NCBI GenBank assembly: GCA_963827135.1
Contig: CAWGZX010000006.1
Coordinates: forward strand, 320,801 to 384,800
Direction: 5' to 3'
From: JAJRAN01 sp963827135
GTDB taxonomy: Archaea > Thermoplasmatota > Thermoplasmata > Methanomassiliicoccales > UBA472
Length of the DNA stretch: 64,000 nt
Of the stretch, positions 24,226 through 33,035 are shown one piece after another. A model generated the notes under the pieces. It saw nothing but the letters and a program-made list of their open reading frames with translations. It was not told the DNA's origin and made no database searches. Position 1 is the stretch's first letter. Every line of letters begins with the position of its first letter. Made by a program: the position numbers and the translations under genes.

Positions 24226-25572
24226 TTATTCTCGAGCGGCTCGGTTCCTGAACCGAGGACCCAGCCTCTCCTCGATCAGCTCGTCCAAAGTAGGATGTCC
24301 GATCTCGTCCAGTTCGTACCTGACCCGGACGATTGGCTTGTCCACCTTGATCACCCTTCTTAGGTCCACGGGCGTTCCCGCCACCACCGTGTCGCAATCT
24401 GCCCGCCTGATGGTGTCCTCCAGCTCCTGGATCTGCTCGCGGCTGTACCCCATCGCCGGCAGCAGGTTCTTGATGTGCTTGTACTTGGCATATGTTTCCG
24501 AAATGGATCCGACCGCGAAAGGCCTGGGATCGATTATCTCGGCGGCGCCATAATCCTCGGCGGCGATGGTCCCCGCTCCGTACGTCATTTCGCCATGCGT
24601 GAGGGTCGGCCCATCCTCGACCACTAGTACGCGCTTCCCTTTGATCAGACTTGGATCATCTACCGAGATAGGGGACGCGGCCTCGATGATGACCGCTCCA
24701 GGGTTGATCTTGGAGACGTTGTCCTTCACCCTGAGGATGTCCTGACGGTCGGCGGTCTGCACCTTGTTGATTATCACCACGTCCGCCCGGCGCACGTTCG
24801 CCTCCCCAGGATGGTAGAGCAGCTCATGCCCAGGACGATGCGGGTCCGCCAACACGATGTATAGGTCCGCCGCGTAGAACGACATGTCGTTGTTGCCTCC
24901 GTCCCAGACGATGACGTCCGCCTCCTTCTCCGCCTCGCGCAGGATGTGCTCATAGTCCACGCCAGCGTACACCACGATGCCGTTGTCGATCAGGGGCTCG
25001 TACTCCTCCCTCTCCTCGATCGTACAATCGTAAGAGTCCATGTCGTCATAGGTGGCGTATCTCTGGATGGCCTGCAGGGAAAGGTCGCCATAGGGCATGG
25101 GATGGCGCACCGCCACCACCCTGAGCCCTTTCGACCGCAGCCCGCGGCATATCTTCCTCGTGGTCTGGCTCTTGCCCGAGCCAGTGCGCACGGCGCATAC
25201 CGCTATCACCGGCACGATGGACTTGAGGACGATGCGCGAGTTGCCCATCAGGCGGAAGTCCGCCCCGCACGCCAGCACCATGGACGCCTTGTGCATCAGC
25301 TCGACATGGGAGATGTCGCTGTAGGCGAAGATCACCTGCTCCACGCCATGCTGCCGGATGAGCTCGGGCAGCTCCCCCTCGGAATGGATCGGTATCCCTT
25401 GCGGGTACATCCTGCCCGCCAGGTCCGATGGGTACTGCCTCTCCTCGATGTTAGGGATCTGGGTGGCGGTGAAGGCCACCACCTCGTACCTATCGTTGTC
25501 ACGGAAGAATGTATTAAAGTTATGGAAGTCGCGTCCCGCCGCACCCATGATTATGACCTTGCATCTCCGCAT
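24226..25572 (-). CDS. Cyclic 2,3-diphosphoglycerate synthetase-like GTPase
   Basis: A 448-residue protein. The N-terminal third carries VIIMGAAGRDFHNFN, the typical start of the COG2403 family; the middle has a P-loop, VRTGSGKSQTTRK (about residues 143-155), and INKV plus DPHRPGHE, GTPase-like base and metal contacts. Family members are annotated as cyclic 2,3-diphosphoglycerate synthetase, which makes the osmolyte and thermoprotectant cDPG in some methanogens, though many members occur where no cDPG is known. The ATG at 25572 (MRRCKVIIMG) is preferred to the earlier one because it fits the family. It lies 59 bases from tRNA-Leu on the same strand. Confidence 0.75.
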   Translation of the reverse strand: MRRCKVIIMGAAGRDFHNFNTFFRDNDRYEVVAFTATQIPNIEERQYPSDLAGRMYPQGIPIHSEGELPELIRQHGVEQVIFAYSDISHVELMHKASMVLACGADFRLMGNSRIVLKSIVPVIAVCAVRTGSGKSQTTRKICRGLRSKGLRVVAVRHPMPYGDLSLQAIQRYATYDDMDSYDCTIEEREEYEPLIDNGIVVYAGVDYEHILREAEKEADVIVWDGGNNDMSFYAADLYIVLADPHRPGHELLYHPGEANVRRADVVIINKVQTADRQDILRVKDNVSKINPGAVIIEAASPISVDDPSLIKGKRVLVVEDGPTLTHGEMTYGAGTIAAEDYGAAEIIDPRPFAVGSISETYAKYKHIKNLLPAMGYSREQIQELEDTIRRADCDTVVAGTPVDLRRVIKVDKPIVRVRYELDEIGHPTLDELIEERLGPRFRNRAARE

Positions 25573-25703
25573 CGCACTCGCCCCATCGACGATTGGAGGC
25601 CTGTCTATAAGTCGATTATGTGCCACGTGCTGGCAATTGACGAAGCATCCGGCCAGACGAGGATTGGAAAATTATCTGTACATATAGATGCATCCAAGGG
25701 GGG

Positions 25704-26153
25704 ATGACCTACAAGATACCCAAGGCAGACATCTTGGCCTTGGCCATCAAGGAGGCTCTTAGAGAGCAGAAGACGGTCATCTCGCAGGCCAAGCTCGCCG
25801 AGCTGGTCAATCTCAAGCTCAAGAAGATGGACCCGGAGTACGCGGCGTCCGAGGAGCGGGTCCGCCGGGTCACGCTCATGACCAAGCTCGCCAAGGTGGA
25901 GATCCAGACCCGCGAGCTGGAGGACAAGAGCCGCAATACCCCTTGCCCGGTCTGCGGCAAAAAGAGGATGCGACGGATCCAGAACAGGACCATATTCGAC
26001 GGGAAGGTCACCCTCGGCTATCGTTGCCGATATTGCGGCTATCGCACCGGCCTCAAGAGGAGCGTCCCGGTCCGGTACATCTTCAACGCCGAGGGCATCG
26101 AGCCTGTCTACGTCGAAGCGGCGAAGACGGACCCGGCGCAGACTAAGCTCTGA
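25704..26153 (+). CDS. Archaeal helical plus zinc-ribbon protein
   Basis: A 149-residue protein. Residues 1-75 are helical and basic, with a possible winged-helix (KTVISQAKLAELVNLKLKK; EERVRRVTLMTKLAKVEI). A C4 zinc ribbon follows: CPVCGKKRMRRI then YRCRYCGYRTG, with the tail on VPVRYIFNAEG. This is a conserved archaeal type with no experimental role that I know; nucleic-acid binding is likely. A run of eight T follows the stop, then the cooT promoter. Confidence 0.65.
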   Translation: MTYKIPKADILALAIKEALREQKTVISQAKLAELVNLKLKKMDPEYAASEERVRRVTLMTKLAKVEIQTRELEDKSRNTPCPVCGKKRMRRIQNRTIFDGKVTLGYRCRYCGYRTGLKRSVPVRYIFNAEGIEPVYVEAAKTDPAQTKL

Positions 26154-26162
26154 TTTTTTTTC

Positions 26163-26176
26163 ACAAGAGTTAAGTA
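26163..26176 (+). promoter_or_regulatory. cooT promoter (ACAAGAGTTAAGTA)
   Basis: The 14-mer ACAAGAGTTAAGTA ends 24 bases before the cooT ATG. The identical 14-mer lies 23 bases before the start of the aldehyde dehydrogenase gene (44223-44236). TTAAGTA is read as the TATA box with BRE-like purines in front, predicting a leaderless cooT-cooC message. Confidence 0.6.
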
Positions 26177-26200
26177 CCCGCTGATTTCGTCAAGGGCACC

Positions 26201-26392
26201 ATGTGCGAGTCCGTGGTGTTCCTCGAGGAGGGCGACGAGGTGCGCGAGGTCCTGAGGGACGTGGCGCGCATCGTGACCGATGACGGCGTCGTGATATGCA
26301 CGAGCATCATCGGCGAGAGGATCGAGCTTAAGGGAGTGAGGTTCAAGGAGGCCAACTTCCTGAGCCATGGCATCGTCTTCGCGAGGGATTGA
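26201..26392 (+). CDS. cooT: CooT family nickel-binding protein
   Basis: A 63-residue protein starting MCESVV, as CooT does; the Cys at position 2 is the nickel ligand in the Rhodospirillum protein. The body, with EVREVLRDVARIVTDDGVVICTSIIGERIELKGVRF, matches the small SH3-like CooT fold. CooT is thought to hold or deliver nickel to CO dehydrogenase. The stop abuts the ATG of a cooC gene with no gap, so the two form one unit, though they are 10 kb from cooS. Confidence 0.82.
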   Translation: MCESVVFLEEGDEVREVLRDVARIVTDDGVVICTSIIGERIELKGVRFKEANFLSHGIVFARD

Positions 26393-27187
26393 ATGGCGCT
26401 GAAGTTCGCGGTCTCGGGCAAGGGGGGCGTGGGAAAGACCACCGTCGTCGCCCTCTTGGCAAGGATGCTGGCTCAGGACGGAGTGAAGGTCCTGGCGGTG
26501 GATGCCGACCCCTCTCCCTCGCTGGCGGTGGCGGTCGGGATCCCGCTTAAGGAACGGGAGAGGATGAAGCCCTTGTCCACCATGTTCGATCTTATCGAGG
26601 AGAGGACGGGAGTCAAGCCTGGCGCCGGATACGGAAGTATATTCAGGATGAACCCCGAGGTCGGGGACCTGACGGAATCGCTTTCCGTGGAAGGGCCAGA
26701 CAAGGTCGAAGTGCTAGTCCTCGGAACGATCCAGAAGGGAGGGAACGGATGCTACTGCCCGGAATCGGCGCTCCTGCGCCGGGTGATGGACCACCTCCTG
26801 CTGGAGGAGGACGAGGTCGTCTTCATGGACATGGAGGCGGGACTGGAGCACTTGGGGCGTGGCACCGCGAGGTCCGTGGACGCCATGCTGGTCGTCGTCG
26901 AGCCGGGAGCGCGCTCGCTGGAGACCGCCGCCTCCATCAAGAGATTGGCCGAGGACCTGAAGATCAAGAGGTTGGTGGCGGTCGCCAACAAGGTATCGAC
27001 GCCTGACGAGTCGCGCCTCGTCTCGGAGAGGCTCAGAGAGATAGGCTTGGAGCAGCTGGGGGAGATCCCCAGGAACGACAATCTGGTCAAGGCCGATCTC
27101 GAAGGGACCGCCATCATCGACGCCGAGGGCATCGAGGACGTGAAAGCGGCCGTTTCCTCTCTGAAAGCCAAGCTCGTCAAGAGATGA
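26393..27187 (+). CDS. cooC: CooC-type nickel-insertion ATPase (first copy)
   Basis: A 264-residue MinD-like P-loop ATPase. Deviant Walker A is SGKGGVGKTT (about residues 8-17), and CYCP at about 119-122 carries the CxC that binds nickel or zinc at the dimer interface of CooC. A FMDMEAGLEHLGRGT segment matches switch II. CooC dimers insert nickel into the C-cluster of CO dehydrogenase. It directly follows cooT. A second cooC is at 45797; this copy differs most in having a longer region between Walker A and CxC (about residues 45-90). Confidence 0.85.
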   Translation: MALKFAVSGKGGVGKTTVVALLARMLAQDGVKVLAVDADPSPSLAVAVGIPLKERERMKPLSTMFDLIEERTGVKPGAGYGSIFRMNPEVGDLTESLSVEGPDKVEVLVLGTIQKGGNGCYCPESALLRRVMDHLLLEEDEVVFMDMEAGLEHLGRGTARSVDAMLVVVEPGARSLETAASIKRLAEDLKIKRLVAVANKVSTPDESRLVSERLREIGLEQLGEIPRNDNLVKADLEGTAIIDAEGIEDVKAAVSSLKAKLVKR

Positions 27188-27227
27188 AAAATGAAGATCC
27201 GGGGGCGGAGCCCCTAAGCGATTTCTT

Positions 27228-28052
27228 TCAATCCAGAAGCCTACGCGCCACCACGATGCTGATGGTGACCATTATGGCCGCGAAGATGCCCAGGTAAAGG
27301 ACCTCCTGCCACACCGGGAAGATCGGGGTGGGGTTGTGGAAGGCAAAGGTCCTGCAGGCGTCCGCGGCCCAGGTCAACGGGTTCACCTTGGCCACGCCCT
27401 GAAGCCAGGTCGGCATGAAGCTGAGTGGGAAGAGGGCCGCCGAAGCGAACATCACCGGGAGGTTGAGCAGGTTGATCAAGCCGAAGAGCGTCTCCTGGTT
27501 CTCCACCGCCAACGCCACTGAGATGAACACGCAGGAGAAGCCTATGGCCAACAGGGTGAGGACCAGGACCATCCCGAGCAGGTCGACGATGCTGAAGTCC
27601 GGGCTGAGCGTGAGCCCGACCAGGCCAGGTATGTAGGCGAAGCCCAGGGCGATGACCAGGACGATGAGGGCTTGGATGACAGCGCGGGTGACCGCGGAGC
27701 CGGTCCGAGATACTGGGACTATGCCTCTCGGTATGGGCGAGACCCTCAGCTTGGTGAGGAAGCCGAACCTCCTGTCCCAGACCAGGGACATCCCCGCGAA
27801 CATGGTCGTGAAGAGCGCGATGACCGCCAGCATCCCGGTCGCAAGGTAGGAGAAGTAGTCCGGCGCCCCCGATAGGATGGCGGACGGATCGTACCCCGGG
27901 ATGCCGCCTGGGATCAGGTTGGTGAAATTGAAGGATTGGCCGAACAGCCCGAGCCAGACGATGGGCTGGATCAGCGCCATGAAGATCTGGATCTTGACAC
28001 GGTACCAGTGCTTCATCTCCCGAATGTAGAGGGCCCATGTCTCTCGCAACAT
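27228..28052 (-). CDS. ABC-2 type export permease (DrrB-like)
   Basis: A 274-residue membrane protein with six hydrophobic helices and the ABC-2 family segment around FGFLTKLRVSPIPRG; the last part, LPVMFASAALFPLSFMPTWLQGVAKVNPLTW, is diagnostic. With the ATPase encoded one base upstream it makes a DrrAB-type exporter for drugs or lipids. The ATG at 28052 was chosen since it follows the ATPase stop; the longer frame would run inside the ATPase gene. It is the last gene of the leftward efflux operon. Confidence 0.85.
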   Translation of the reverse strand: MLRETWALYIREMKHWYRVKIQIFMALIQPIVWLGLFGQSFNFTNLIPGGIPGYDPSAILSGAPDYFSYLATGMLAVIALFTTMFAGMSLVWDRRFGFLTKLRVSPIPRGIVPVSRTGSAVTRAVIQALIVLVIALGFAYIPGLVGLTLSPDFSIVDLLGMVLVLTLLAIGFSCVFISVALAVENQETLFGLINLLNLPVMFASAALFPLSFMPTWLQGVAKVNPLTWAADACRTFAFHNPTPIFPVWQEVLYLGIFAAIMVTISIVVARRLLD

Positions 28053-28053
28053 G

Positions 28054-29061
28054 CTAGCGCCTCCTTTGGGCCGCCCGGGCTCTGGCGAACCTCTTGCCCA
28101 TGTCCGAGGACTCGGTCTGCTCCGCATCCCTCAACGAGCGACCCGTGTATTCGAGGAAGACCTGGTCCATGTTCGGCCTTTGCAGGGTGACCGAGGTGAC
28201 CGTCCCGCCGGCGTCGTTGATGGCCTTTAGGACGCCGGGCATGGCCGTGTCCCCCTTCAGCACCTTCACGCGGTACTCCGATCCCTCCTTCTTGATCTCG
28301 AGTATCCCTGGGACCTGCTGCAACATCGGCGTGAAGTCCCTGCCGTCGTCGATCGACATCTGGATGACGTCCCCGCCCAAGGATCGTTTCAATGTGGCAG
28401 GAGAGTCCAGGGCCATTATCCGGCCGCGGTCTATGATGCCGATCCGGTCGCAGAGATTGTCGGCCTCCTCTAGGTAGTGCGTGGTCATGAACACGGTCAT
28501 GTTGTGCTCCTGCTTCAGCTTGCGAATGTGGTCCCACATCGTCGCCCGAGTCTGGATGTCGAGACCTAAAGTCGGCTCGTCCAGGAAAAGGAGCTTCGGG
28601 CGGTGGATCAGGCCCTCCGCGAGCTCCAGACGCTTGCGCATCCCACCTGAGTAGGTCTTGACCCTGCGATCGGCCGCATCCTCCAGGTTCACCAGCTTCA
28701 GAAGCTCGTTGATCCTATCCACCGCGTCCTTCTTGCTGACGTTGTAGAGGTCGGCCTGCAGCATCATGTTCTCCCTGCCGGAAAGGTCATCGTCCACGGT
28801 CAGGTCCTGCGGGACCAGGCCTATCGATTGCCTGACCTTCTTGGCATCCTTGACCACGTCCAGGCCCATCACCTTGGCGATGCCGCTCGTCGGTCTGTGC
28901 AATGTCACTAGCATGTTGATGGTCGTGCTCTTGCCCGCCCCGTTGGGTCCGAGGAAGCCGAATATCTCGCCCTCTTGGACGTCGAAGGTCACGCCGTCCA
29001 CGGCACGTATCTTCCCGTCGAACACCTTGACGAGGTCCTTGACCTCGATTATGGCTGTCAT
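28054..29061 (-). CDS. ABC exporter ATPase (DrrA-like)
   Basis: A 335-residue ABC ATPase: Walker A GPNGAGKSTT (about residues 39-48), signature YSGGMRKRLE, Walker B LLFLDEPTLGLD, and H-loop TTHYLEEA. The C-terminal 90 residues after the nucleotide-binding core form the extra domain of the daunorubicin-resistance subclass, ending LQRPNMDQVFLEYTGRSLRD, which marks DrrA-type proteins. It pairs with the adjacent permease and is one base from the PadR gene stop. Confidence 0.9.
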   Translation of the reverse strand: MTAIIEVKDLVKVFDGKIRAVDGVTFDVQEGEIFGFLGPNGAGKSTTINMLVTLHRPTSGIAKVMGLDVVKDAKKVRQSIGLVPQDLTVDDDLSGRENMMLQADLYNVSKKDAVDRINELLKLVNLEDAADRRVKTYSGGMRKRLELAEGLIHRPKLLFLDEPTLGLDIQTRATMWDHIRKLKQEHNMTVFMTTHYLEEADNLCDRIGIIDRGRIMALDSPATLKRSLGGDVIQMSIDDGRDFTPMLQQVPGILEIKKEGSEYRVKVLKGDTAMPGVLKAINDAGGTVTSVTLQRPNMDQVFLEYTGRSLRDAEQTESSDMGKRFARARAAQRRR

Positions 29062-29062
29062 C

Positions 29063-29596
29063 TCAATCCTCCCTGGCCTTGTTCTCCAATCTTTCGATCT
29101 CCTTGTCCATGTCCGCTAAGCCGTTTACCAGCATCTCCCGCACCTTGCGGAGATGCTTCAACCTGTCCTGCGAGTCGACCTCCTCGCCCACCAGATACAA
29201 TATGTGAGGGGGGAGGAGAGGCATCCCTTTATGTCCGTCCGGGCTCCCTGCCATCTCCATGGCCGCATCGCTGATGACCTGGAAGTAGCGAGACATGAAG
29301 AGCACCTCGTTGGACATGCTCGACAATCGCTCCTCCAGCCACTTCCTGGCCTCATCGGTGATGTGGTAGTAGTCCTTTCCTTCGCGGGCTTCGGAACGTA
29401 GCAATCCATGCTCCTCGAGCTTCTTCAAGGCCGGATACACGGCTCCGGTCTGAGGCTCCCAAAGGCCAGAGAACTCCTCGCGCATCGCCTTCAGCACCTC
29501 GTACCCGTACATCGGCCCCTTGCGCAGGATGACGATCATGAGGAACTGCATGCTGCTGATGCGGTTGCCATTGTAGACGTGGCCCCTTCCGATCAT
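29063..29596 (-). CDS. PadR-family transcription regulator
   Basis: A 177-residue protein. The N-terminal winged helix has the PadR signature: MQFLMIVILRKGPMYGYEVLKAM, then PQTGAVYPALKKLEEHGLLRSE, with a wing on REGKDYYHITDEARKW. A helical C-terminal part (about residues 90-175) gives the dimer arm and ligand site. PadR repressors commonly control efflux genes and bind the exported drug. Its start overlaps the MFS stop by four bases (ATGA), so it is co-expressed with the pump it probably controls. Confidence 0.9.
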   Translation of the reverse strand: MIGRGHVYNGNRISSMQFLMIVILRKGPMYGYEVLKAMREEFSGLWEPQTGAVYPALKKLEEHGLLRSEAREGKDYYHITDEARKWLEERLSSMSNEVLFMSRYFQVISDAAMEMAGSPDGHKGMPLLPPHILYLVGEEVDSQDRLKHLRKVREMLVNGLADMDKEIERLENKARED

Positions 29597-31068
29597 GCCT
29601 CGCCCTCGCTGGTCAATTTGTGATCCTCGTCATAGCTCAGCCCGTGCCCCGGCCGCATGATTATGCAGACCACTGCCCCTATGAACGCCAGGACCCCGCC
29701 CAGTATGAACACGAGCAGGTAGCCTTCCAGCCCCGGTATCTCGATGGGGAATGGGCTTCCAGGCGGCGTGTAGCTGACCAGGAAGGAGGTGGTTATGACA
29801 CCCGCCAGGACCGGACCGATCGAACCCCCGACCACCCGGAACAGGGTGTTCATGCCCGAGGCGACGCCGAACTCGGCCCTGGGTGAGGCCATCGCCACCA
29901 CGTTGATCAAGGAGACCATGGCGAAGCCGAGGCCCACGCCGGTGACGAAGACGCTGAGCATGACCTGCGTCAGGGTCGAGTGCCAAAGGGTCATCATGAT
30001 CATCCCGATGCAGAGGATGAGCAGCCCGGAGATCAGGATCTTGTCCGCCCCGAACCTCCTGGACCACTTGCCAGCAAGAGGGGCGAATATCAATTGCGCT
30101 ATCGCGCTGGGGAACATGTAGACCCCGATCATGAAGGAGTCGGTTATGCCGAAGCCCCCGACCTCCTCGGGCGACATCAGGAAGAAAGGCAGCGTCTGGA
30201 AGATCAGGAACATGGACATGCCCACGAAGAGGGCGGCGATGTTCGCCCCGGCGATCCCCTTAACCCGCATGAGCTTGATGGAGACGATCGGAGTGGTCGT
30301 GCCCCTCATCTCCCACCAGATGAACACGCATATGAGGACGGCCGAGGCGGCGAAGAGCCCGAGGATCAGCGGGTCGGTCCAGCCCCATTCCTGGCCTTGG
30401 GTCATGGCCAATAGCAGGGAGAGCACCCCGCCGCTGACCAGGGCGGCGCCGGGCAGATCGATCTTCTCCCTCCTCCTGACCTCGTTTTTATCCTGGACCA
30501 GCCACCAGACCAGGAAGGTCAGCGTGATCATTAGCGGTATGACGACGTAGAACGCGTCCCTCCACGATAGCCTGGAGACGATGTAGCCTCCACCTAAGAG
30601 CCCGATGCTCACCCCGACGGAGAACATGGCGCTCACGAGGCCTATGGCCACGGGTATCAACCGGCCGGGGAACGTGTCCCTGATTATGCCGAAGGCGAGG
30701 ACGAAGACGCCCATCCCGACGCCCTGGACCGCCCGGAACACGATCAGGGAGCCCATGGACCAGGAGATTGCGCAGCCAATGAGCCCGACGCAATACACCG
30801 CGAGGGCGAAGATCATCACCCTCTTTTTGCCGTAGATGTCACCGAACCGGCCAAGGAGCAGGGTGGCGACGGCCCCGCTCAGTAGATAGGCGGAGAGGAC
30901 CCAGGAGACCCATTCGCTATCCTGCGGGTACTCCATGGCTATGTGGGGAAGGGCCGGAACCAGCATGATCTCGATGAACATGACCATCATGGCCATGGCC
31001 GCGAGTATAGCAAGGATAATGCCGTTGCCCTTGAGGCTCAACTTCTCGTGTTTCACCGCTTCATTCAT
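29593..31068 (-). CDS. MFS multidrug efflux pump, 14-helix type
   Basis: A 491-residue transporter with about 14 hydrophobic helices, the size of DHA2 (QacA/EmrB) pumps. Motif A reads GRFGDIYGKKRVMI between helices 2 and 3, and motif C-like Gly-rich residues follow in SVGVSIGLLGGGYIVSRL. It exports amphipathic toxic compounds using the proton gradient. It is the first gene of the operon MFS, padR, drrA-like, drrB-like, and starts 24 bases from a perfect inverted repeat that is the probable PadR operator. Confidence 0.88.
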   Translation of the reverse strand: MNEAVKHEKLSLKGNGIILAILAAMAMMVMFIEIMLVPALPHIAMEYPQDSEWVSWVLSAYLLSGAVATLLLGRFGDIYGKKRVMIFALAVYCVGLIGCAISWSMGSLIVFRAVQGVGMGVFVLAFGIIRDTFPGRLIPVAIGLVSAMFSVGVSIGLLGGGYIVSRLSWRDAFYVVIPLMITLTFLVWWLVQDKNEVRRREKIDLPGAALVSGGVLSLLLAMTQGQEWGWTDPLILGLFAASAVLICVFIWWEMRGTTTPIVSIKLMRVKGIAGANIAALFVGMSMFLIFQTLPFFLMSPEEVGGFGITDSFMIGVYMFPSAIAQLIFAPLAGKWSRRFGADKILISGLLILCIGMIMMTLWHSTLTQVMLSVFVTGVGLGFAMVSLINVVAMASPRAEFGVASGMNTLFRVVGGSIGPVLAGVITTSFLVSYTPPGSPFPIEIPGLEGYLLVFILGGVLAFIGAVVCIIMRPGHGLSYDEDHKLTSEGEA

Positions 31069-31091
31069 TGGATCCCTTAGTAGATGTATAC

Positions 31092-31109
31092 TAGGTATTG
31101 CCCTACCTA
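31092..31109. promoter_or_regulatory. Inverted repeat, likely efflux-operon operator
   Basis: TAGGTA-TTGCCC-TACCTA is a perfect 6-6-6 inverted repeat, 24 bases upstream of the MFS start. On the minus strand a TATA-like TATACAT (31084-31090) lies between it and the start. The position fits a repressor site for the PadR protein of the operon. Confidence 0.45.
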
Positions 31110-31263
31110 TTGCTCCCGGCTGACCGCCGTCCGGCTATTTGAACGTTTTTCCCAAGGGCCCCGAGGGCCTGGACATCGGTATTTATTGCTAAAAAGGAAG
31201 GCGCCAGATAGGCATGACAACGTTTATCAAGCACCAGCTCATTGCAGCGCTCTGGTCGGAAGA

Positions 31264-32199
31264 ATGCAGATCTATGATTTCGGTAAGCTCCGGGGGAACA
31301 AGGTCAGGATAAGCGAGAGAATCGGCCGTCCTCTGGGATTGGTGGATGGCAGCCAAGTGTTCAGTACCATGTTCAGGTACGACCATGATGGAAAAGTGAG
31401 CCACGAGATCGTCCTATCCACCATCGGGCCCGAGAACTACCGCGAGATATGCAATGTCACCTTCTACCTGATCGATGTGCCCGGGGCCTGCGCCGAGGTG
31501 GCCAAGTTCCTGGGGGAGAGGAACATCGACATCCTCAACTCGGTCTCGCTCAGCATGATCTCCGACGTCTGCATGGTGTGGAGGATGATGGTCGACCTTT
31601 CCTATTACGGGGATTCGGCCAGCTTGCGCGAGGAGTTCGACGCGCTCAAGAGGCAAAAATCATCAACGCTGTCCAAGACGGACTCCATGGTCATCGAGGG
31701 GTCGAAGATCAGCGAGCGCTATACCAAGGGCGTTATCGCCCCTGGCTCGAGCGTCAAGGTCCGCACCATCAAGAGGGCGCAGAAGACGCCTAGTATGATC
31801 CGCGAGGGCGAGTACGAGCTCCCTGCCGAATACCTGCAGGCTCTGGAGGGTGTGGGGGACGGATCCCCGGTCATAATGGTCGCGGACCAGGACTCGTGGG
31901 TGCTGTCCATCAGCCCCTTGAAGGAGGGCGTGGACCTGGTGCAGTTCGATTTCATCATCCCGGACCGGCCTGGCGCGATCTTCGATATCACCAGCTCCAT
32001 GGCCGCCCACGACATCAACCTGCTCTCGGTGAAGACCAAGGTCCTCGTTTACTATGATACGATGTCCTTGTCCGTGGTGGCGGACATCAGCGGCTACAAG
32101 GGCGGCGACCTGGACACGCTCAGGTCCAAGACCGAAGCGCACGTCACCAAGCTGAAAGGGAAGTTCCAGCTGGCGGGGTTCAAGCGCATCGAGCTCTGA
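31264..32199 (+). CDS. Protein with two ACT-type ligand-binding domains
   Basis: A 311-residue protein. A first ACT domain (about residues 40-115, IVLSTIGPENY, LIDVPGACAEVAKFLGERNIDILNS) and a last one (about 220-305, FDFIIPDRPGAIFDITSSMAAHDINLLSV) flank a linker with a small SpoVT/AbrB-like beta segment (GEYELPAEYLQALEGVGDGSPV). ACT domains bind amino acids and regulate partners. No catalytic domain is present, so it is a stand-alone sensor. The ATG at 31264 follows a GGAAGA site; a longer frame exists upstream but is not protein-like. birA follows after 17 bases. Confidence 0.65.
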   Translation: MQIYDFGKLRGNKVRISERIGRPLGLVDGSQVFSTMFRYDHDGKVSHEIVLSTIGPENYREICNVTFYLIDVPGACAEVAKFLGERNIDILNSVSLSMISDVCMVWRMMVDLSYYGDSASLREEFDALKRQKSSTLSKTDSMVIEGSKISERYTKGVIAPGSSVKVRTIKRAQKTPSMIREGEYELPAEYLQALEGVGDGSPVIMVADQDSWVLSISPLKEGVDLVQFDFIIPDRPGAIFDITSSMAAHDINLLSVKTKVLVYYDTMSLSVVADISGYKGGDLDTLRSKTEAHVTKLKGKFQLAGFKRIEL

Positions 32200-32216
32200 T
32201 AATTGGAAGGGAGAAG

Positions 32217-32990
32217 ATGATCGTCGGTCGTAGGGTCCTGCGATTGGATGAGGCGACGTCCACCAACGACGTCGCCAAGAGGCTGGGCAAGGAGGGCGAG
32301 GAGGAGGGAGCCGTCGTCCTAGCCAAGCGCCAGACCTCGGGCCGGGGGCGCATGGGGAAGGGTTGGTCCTCGCCAGAGGGCGGCCTATACATGTCGGTGC
32401 TGTTGCGGCCGAAGATGCGCGGGCAGGAGCTGCTTAGGATGACGGTGTTCTCCTGCGTCCCAGTGGCCAAGGCGATCGAGGAGGTCTGCGGCATCAAGGT
32501 CCAGCTCAAATGGCCGAACGACCTGATGATCGATGGGGGCAAGGTCGGAGGCATCCTTGTCGAGGGGGTGAGCAAGGGCACGCACCTCGACCTCGTGGTC
32601 GTCGGCATCGGATTGAACGTCAACTCCGCGCCCGAGCACATTCGCGAGGAGGGGGCGACCTCTCTACGGACGACGCTGGGCAGGGACGTGGACCTCGACT
32701 TATTGTTCGAAGCATTGCTCCGCAATCTGGAAAAGTTCTATATGTCGCTCCTGCAAGATGCGTTGGACCAGGATGAGTACGTCGTCCGCTCCTGCACGCT
32801 AGGTAAGGAGATCGAGGCCACCGTGGGCAAGGAAAGGTTCAGGGGCAAGGCCTTATACCTAGCGCCGGACGGCGCTCTGGTGCTCAAGAGCGATGAGGGA
32901 TTGGTGTTGAGGCTCTCTTGGGTCAACGAAACGAGCATCCGGACAACGAATAGCGAAGAATTGGCAGTAGAAACACTAAGAAAGGATTAA
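32217..32990 (+). CDS. birA: Biotin-protein ligase (no DNA-binding domain)
   Basis: A 257-residue enzyme. The catalytic domain has TSTND (about residues 15-19), QTSGRGRMGKGWSSPEGG (biotin/AMP loop, about 40-57) and LKWPNDLM with KVGGILVE. A short C-terminal SH3-like domain follows. The N-terminal helix-turn-helix of Escherichia coli BirA is absent, so it is a pure enzyme and not a repressor. It attaches biotin to the carrier protein encoded three genes on, and precedes those genes on the same strand by 45 bases. Confidence 0.92.
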   Translation: MIVGRRVLRLDEATSTNDVAKRLGKEGEEEGAVVLAKRQTSGRGRMGKGWSSPEGGLYMSVLLRPKMRGQELLRMTVFSCVPVAKAIEEVCGIKVQLKWPNDLMIDGGKVGGILVEGVSKGTHLDLVVVGIGLNVNSAPEHIREEGATSLRTTLGRDVDLDLLFEALLRNLEKFYMSLLQDALDQDEYVVRSCTLGKEIEATVGKERFRGKALYLAPDGALVLKSDEGLVLRLSWVNETSIRTTNSEELAVETLRKD

Positions 32991-33035
32991 TACGAATTCG
33001 AAGATTCATAACGAAAATGGCGGTGAGAGGCGTCA

